Source: Schistocephalus solidus
Taxonomy: Eukaryota > Platyhelminthes > Cestoda > Diphyllobothriidea > Diphyllobothriidae
Direction of reading: 5' to 3'
Length of the DNA stretch: 64,000 nucleotides
Assembly (NCBI GenBank): GCA_017591395.1
Contig: WEDG01004211.1
Coordinates: 1 to 64,000, forward strand
Below the pieces are notes generated by a model. It searched no databases and had not been told where the DNA came from. It was given only the letters and a program-made list of their open reading frames with translations. This document shows positions 59,003 to 64,000 of this stretch, one piece after another; position 1 is the first letter of the stretch, and every line of letters begins with the position of its first letter. Both the position numbers and the translations under genes were made by a program.

Positions 59003-59502
59003 TGTAGCCGACGCCCCACAATGCCATCCATGTCCGGCGTCCTTGTTCAAGGCTCACTGTCTCAAGGTCATGCAACTTCGCCGACTCACTGACCTGCAGA
59101 CACGACCAACTTCCACTCGCGCACGGACATGCGTCCATGTAGCCGTGTCTGTCCTAGTGCCAATGGAACAACTCACGCATTGGCCGACGTAGCATGGGCC
59201 TCTAGACCCTCGGGTTATACAGCACACACCGATTGGACAACACTTGATTTGCTATAGCCCTATTTAACCGACTGCCACTACTGTCTCCGTCCTCAGGCAT
59301 GGCTGGATGCAGTCTACACTAGCCCTGGCTTAGCCATTGGCCACTGCTTCCTGAGGCAGTAATTCGGGGTTCTGTGCACAATAAAGCCCTCATTCTGGTG
59401 TCTTCTGTTTGTTTACTTACAACGGGGATTTGGCCTGATGATCGTAGTGCCCTGAGCGCACTCACTGCTTGAACGCTATAAATTGGTGACCCCGACGTGA
59501 TC
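59003..59502 (+). mobile_element. LTR with tRNA-Trp primer-binding site
   Basis: TGGTGACCCCGACGTGAT at 59484-59501 is complementary to the 3' end of animal tRNA-Trp including CCA, the expected primer site just downstream of a 5' LTR. Upstream, TG at about 59003 opens a roughly 480-base candidate LTR with an AATAAA at about 59380 in a suitable R-region position. tRNA-Trp priming is characteristic of the CsRn1 group of Ty3/gypsy elements in flatworms. No gag follows and no second LTR was found, so the element is truncated. The left LTR edge is a guess. Confidence 0.6.
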
Positions 59503-62500
59503 TAAGCACTGCTCAGGAGCCACAATTCGACGTGGTCTCACGCTTGGATACGCCGGCCTCACGGTCCAGTTGGCCCTCGTTTGGCTGCCACCTTCTGTCA
59601 ACCTCTTCTCCGATAGTTCTGTTCAACATACACTATCCTCTTAACTGGCGTCCCACTTCTCATACGGAACCGGGTCTGGAGGTCGTATCGATAACTTAAA
59701 CTGCTGCGCTGTGTTCTTTTTTCTGTGGCAGAATAATGTTTAGTGTATTTCAGGAAATTGAATACGCAGACAAAACGTTCCAGCTTTTACTTAAATCTGC
59801 CGTGGGCAAAGTTGATGTGTGTCAGGAGTCGTCAACGAAATACTCTCCTACAGCGCTTTTAAAGTGGGAACTTGTTAGAGGTGTTTCCATTCAGCAAGGG
59901 TATATGCGTCGCTGGCGTTCATCGGGGTTTCCTTTGCTTTGGCGATCAGGTTTCGTGTTCTGTTGGAGTAAGTGTACAAGTTTGAAATAAACCAGCATCT
60001 ATTTGAAAAATAACGCCCGCAAACGCCATAAAGTAATAACATTCAAGAACTGATTTTTTGTGAAGATTCGGATAGATACAAACTGTAGAACCGATCTTTT
60101 ATAACAGTCGATTAAGAACACTGGAAACCGCATTTCAAGGACCCTAGGACCCAGCGGAATCCATCGTCCCCAAAACTCGTAAGCAATTCTAAAGAAGAGA
60201 AGTTTTTTTTCGATACAGAAAATTTTTTGATTACGATTTGACCCGATAATTATATCCTCATTCCCTACTGATCGACTGATCTCTCGCCAAGTGACTTTGT
60301 TCGACACGAGAATAAGTATCGCCTGAACTATATTCCTATGGAGTCTTATTACCTTATTTAGGTTGGCGCACGCGACCACAAGTCAAACATGTCTGAGCGA
60401 ACAAATTCACGCTATCAAATATGCAACTTGTTGGAAACCGACTGAAGGTAAACTAACAGCGGCAACGGCAAGCTAAGGCCTCATATTTTGTGGTATGGAA
60501 CTGTTAACCGAAGTAGCGGCAGGAAAAAAAAGCGCTAATGCCTGTGCCATTGAGGGTGGTGGACATGAATCCGCGACCTAATGGATGATTATTAGAAAAC
60601 CAAGAAATGATCCAAAAAGCTCACTGGCCCTGAGCATCCGATTTTCTAGCATATCAGCCAAAAATCGAATGACAATTGTGATGCTCAATTTAATAGGTGC
60701 TGTCTACACGCCATTCAATAGACTGAAAAAATATCTAAAGGGACGGAAACTGTTCACCGAGGGCAACGTACGCTTTCTCCGACTTCGGCAACAGGACTCA
60801 CGGTCCACACCTTGAAGCCACTAAATGGATTAGCAGCTGGCAGCATATAGAGAGAACAAAGGACGCTTTCCAGTGACCTTGTCTGTGACTACTACAAAAT
60901 CAACTGTGAACTATGAAGCCCGTTGAAAGGTTATATAACATGCATGCAAATATGACAGGCGTCAACTCAAACGTCGATCAAACAAGAAAGGCAAATTACG
61001 ATGTTAACGACGATGGGCATTTAATACCAATTCTGGAGTACATCACGCTACCTAAATTAAATGAGTAGACAGTTTGTATGAATAGATGTCCTTGGTGCGT
61101 ATCCCGTGACTTCACGAATACTTCTATTCGTGCGACGTCCACATCCGCGAACCCGAGCGAAATCTGCATCTCGAGCAATGCAGAACGGAAAAAAATTGCA
61201 TCAAACTATCCTGCAACACATTTGGAGAAGCTCAAAGGCTTACCCCTACCTCTCGCCTGAAATAAAACTGAACTGAGTGAAACTGAGTAAGTTCCGTATT
61301 GCATGGGTAATTAAGTGCGAACTGTGTAACAGAATATTTAAAAAGTTGCTATGTTTGTGCGTTAGCATTCACTCATTTATTTGAATGAACAGGCTTTTTT
61401 ACTTCCAAAATTAAGTTTATTCATTTGACATCAATTTTCAAGTTTTCAGCATATCCCTCCTCCCAAAGTAACTTTATGTCTCATCCTAGTACTGCTACTA
61501 CTCATACGTCTTTTATATTTTCGTTTACCTGAATGCCATTCTTAATAGTTTGGAGTTTTGCTTGATTGATTTCAACCAGTTCATAGTTGATTAAAGCTTA
61601 TTCTTTAATATGTGCATATTTTATGCATGCTTATCCTGCTATAGTTCAGTCAGTCTCTTATTGGAGCCTAAGCTTGGAGGAGATAATAAAATGGCGTGTT
61701 TTGCCACTAACTTAATTTCATTCAGGGTTATGTGATCGAGACGATAGCCTGATTTTGCATTTAGAAGAAGACCGTCTGTTGCTTGGACCCCCGGTAGAGT
61801 GGTCTGTGTAAGTTTACAGTCAGCGACTGCAAATTAGCTCAGGTTAAAGTCGATCGAACTGAACGCACATTTTTGCCACTCAACAGCACAATAATTATGC
61901 AAAGGAAAGATTAAATGCTAAGTGATTACATCGCCCACTGGGTTAAAGAGGAAACCTAAAAACCCATGGCTAGTTATTATTGGTCGACGGAGAAACCAGA
62001 CTTTCAGAAGACCATAATTACAAGTGCGCTACGATAATATGACAATTTACGAAGAGAGTAGACATTTCCCAAACGACGCAGGGAAAATACCGATAAAGAA
62101 GAGGTGCATGGAAATATATCTAGACAGTAAAAAACTCCACCGTCACTGTTCCATGTCAGAATTCCGAAAAGCTGGACCAGCTGCATCATCAGTCTAAATC
62201 ACAATGGCACGGAGCACAGAGCCCTCGCTGATCATCTGCTCCGCGTTAAAAGTACAGAAATGCAGCCTATGAAAGGATAACTGTGCGTCAGACGGTGGCC
62301 CATTGCATCCATAAATGGGGAACGGTGAAACATTCTTGGATGAGAACCAAATGCTAAATTTGTGGGATACCGTGATTCATGAATAAGCGGCTGCGCAGTT
62401 TGCAGTGGAAAAACCCTCAATTGTGACCTGGACACGGTTAGAACTTCGGTTGCACCTAAAAATGGTGCCATCACGCACTCGAGAATGATGTACGCCAGTT

Positions 62501-63253
62501 AACAAGTTTTGCCCCTAGTCAAAGTGCAGGCGTCAGAGTACTGCCGAGGATGGGCAGATCGCCTACATCACAACCGTTCACGATAATTTACGCATATTTC
62601 GAGCCATGCTGCGGCGCTCGTGACGGTAACAATGACGGCTTCTGCTATCAGAATCAGGAAGGTCTGTACGTTATTACCTCTAGTGCCACGAGACCTGTTG
62701 CAGGACAGTTAAACATACTCATCGAAAAAATTCCTGCTACAGTTCACTGTCATATAAAACGTATGGACTGGAAGGGTGAATTGTTCGTTCAATCTGCACC
62801 TCAAAATTGCTCTGGACAGGATGTCAACCGTCTACAAACTAAGCACTGCTACATTGACCACCCAAAATTAACTAGGTCCGGGGACTTCAACCAAGGACGA
62901 TTACATAAAAACTTATGAAATAAGTTCCGTAACGTCTAGGTGTTGAGATGGATGATGTTAAGATGTATGGGAGGATGTATTTCTCACAAGACGTTTCGCG
63001 CGTGTATCTGGGCGTAGTATTGGAGGTGTACAAAAGTTGAAAATATGTGGTTTAAATTAGTCCATCTGGTCACCCCTTACAGGCTCATCACTCTCTCTCT
63101 TTTCACTGATCTTCCTTTCTTGCATAAGCGGTGTCTGATAGCTAAGTACGCACGATCCTGTTGACTCTCTGCTCTTTTTCAACTATGTTCCACTATGTTG
63201 GCCTCGCCAACATATCGAGATACTATTTTTTTGATACCACAACTCGCATGTAC
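59503..63253. other. No recognised gene
   Basis: Frames of up to 126 codons (59999-60379 minus; 62550-62918 plus) without recognised motifs. Could include leader sequence of the LTR element at its start. Confidence 0.35.
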
Positions 63254-63330
63254 AAATAGGGAATTCAAAGGTGACTCACCTACATCTCCCTCAAATATAC
63301 TGATACTGAATACTGATACTGACCTCAGAT
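63254..63330 (+). mobile_element. LINE 3' end with intact nested stem-loop
   Basis: AAATAGGG, AATTCAA, AGGTG-ACT-CACCT, ACATCT, CCCTCAA, then a TACTGA-type repeat tail. Both stems are perfect. Only the 3' UTR end is recognisable. Confidence 0.6.
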
Positions 63331-63544
63331 TGACAGGCTTCGATTATTTTTCTCACCATCTTGTTTCCAGCGCGACCGAGTACTTGAGCGCTATCAATGG
63401 CGAGTTGAGCACTCTTATTGTTATGCGTTATGCAATTGCGCATCTTTTCGCTTTACGGCCACAATATGCTCTCGCATACGCATTCACAGGCGTTTGTCAG
63501 TCACGCCGCAGTAGATGGCTAGACAGTCAAGACAGCTGATACAG

Positions 63545-63725
63545 TAGATGACTGACGAATATTGCCGGCAAAGAAAATGGAGACTGGAATGGACATTACC
63601 GGCTTATTGGCCGTTGTCAGCCTGTCATACCCAACCCCAGGTAGTGCACCACCCGAGGATCAAACCCATGACCCGTTGATCAGAAGTCCAACGCTCTAAC
63701 CATTGAGCCACGGGCTCGTTGTCTC
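63545..63725 (-). mobile_element. tRNA-derived SINE copy 2
   Basis: Minus strand: GTGGCTCAATGGTTAGAGCG (A box) and GGGTTTGATCC (B box), with the same body as the copy at 24735-24914 (GGCTTATTGGCCGTTGTCAG here against GGCTTATTAGCCGTCATCAG there). The tRNA-like part is better conserved in this copy. Confidence 0.8.
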
Positions 63726-64000
63726 GCCGGTTTAGATCGGGAATATTGACTTGCATTCGTTGATGAACGATAGATCACTCCTGACGTGTCCTCAGGTTGA
63801 AGTCGACCCTCAGGCTGTGTTAAAAAAATTGCTGACCTTGACCTTGGCCCGCTGTCTCAGGCCAACGTTGGGTGGCCTTAGCATGCGTTCTGTGTCCTAG
63901 AGACTTTTGCACTCGCAGCTGCTCGGCCTCTTTGCTGCAGTGTGCTTATTATGAGAAAGAGTTATCAGAATCGACTGCGGTTATGCGACAGGAGGTGCTT

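Noticed and set aside
59999..60379. 126-codon minus-strand frame
   Set aside because: Some hydrophobic/aromatic pattern like a LINE C-terminus, but no diagnostic block; left unassigned.
62550..62918. 122-codon plus-strand frame
   Set aside because: A faint echo of the RTE endonuclease (TII-AY-P) at its start does not continue; not enough to call.

Overview
This window is eukaryotic. It looks like flatworm (platyhelminth) nuclear DNA, most probably from a tapeworm or a close relative. The reasons are: genes split by very short introns (35-61 nt) beside multi-kilobase ones; a dense mix of CR1/Jockey-like and RTE-type LINEs; Penelope-like elements with hammerhead ribozymes; a tRNA-derived SINE; and LTR material with a tRNA-Trp primer site, as in the trematode CsRn1 group of Ty3/gypsy elements. 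There are no prokaryotic operons, rRNA genes or CRISPR arrays. The species is an inference; the phylum is fairly secure.

Layout. 1-22.2 kb is almost entirely retroelement debris. It holds several copies of a CR1-like family (A: 1-1063, 1064-1908, 2095-3220, 10021-10127, 16308-19116), two related LINEs with longer reverse transcriptase (RT) reading frames (B: 7642-10020; C: 20498-22140), other worn LINE relics (5340-6312, 13640-14250), and RTE fragments (4985-5253 and within a 1.3-1.4 kb inverted duplication at 6378-10127 / 18993-20391). LINE B is inserted in one arm of that duplication, and the other arm preserves the empty site.

About 23.45-52.07 kb is one host gene on the + strand, which I identify as the orthologue of transmembrane protein 62 (TMEM62). 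It encodes an N-terminal calcineurin-like metallophosphoesterase domain, an Ig-like middle region and a C-terminal multi-pass membrane domain. Fourteen exons can be placed, and the reading phase agrees at every directly joined boundary. One or two short exons and the first exon's start are not resolved. Its introns hold a SINE, a Penelope-like element with long inverted ends, a free-standing hammerhead, a second Penelope endonuclease relic, a Ty3/gypsy gag relic and a LINE fragment.

52-64 kb is again repeat-rich: a dispersed repeat, one arm of a diverged AT-rich inverted repeat pair whose partner lies 22 kb upstream inside TMEM62, a LINE relic, an LTR with a tRNA-Trp primer-binding site, a LINE 3' end and a second SINE copy.

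Apart from TMEM62 no intact gene is supported, and every retroelement frame seen is truncated or frameshifted. No undescribed system with several cooperating genes is evident. The most interesting signals are structural: hammerhead motifs of the dimer-dependent type, a nested 3' stem-loop shared by six LINE ends, two large inverted duplications, and TMEM62's miniature introns, one apparently only 26 nt.
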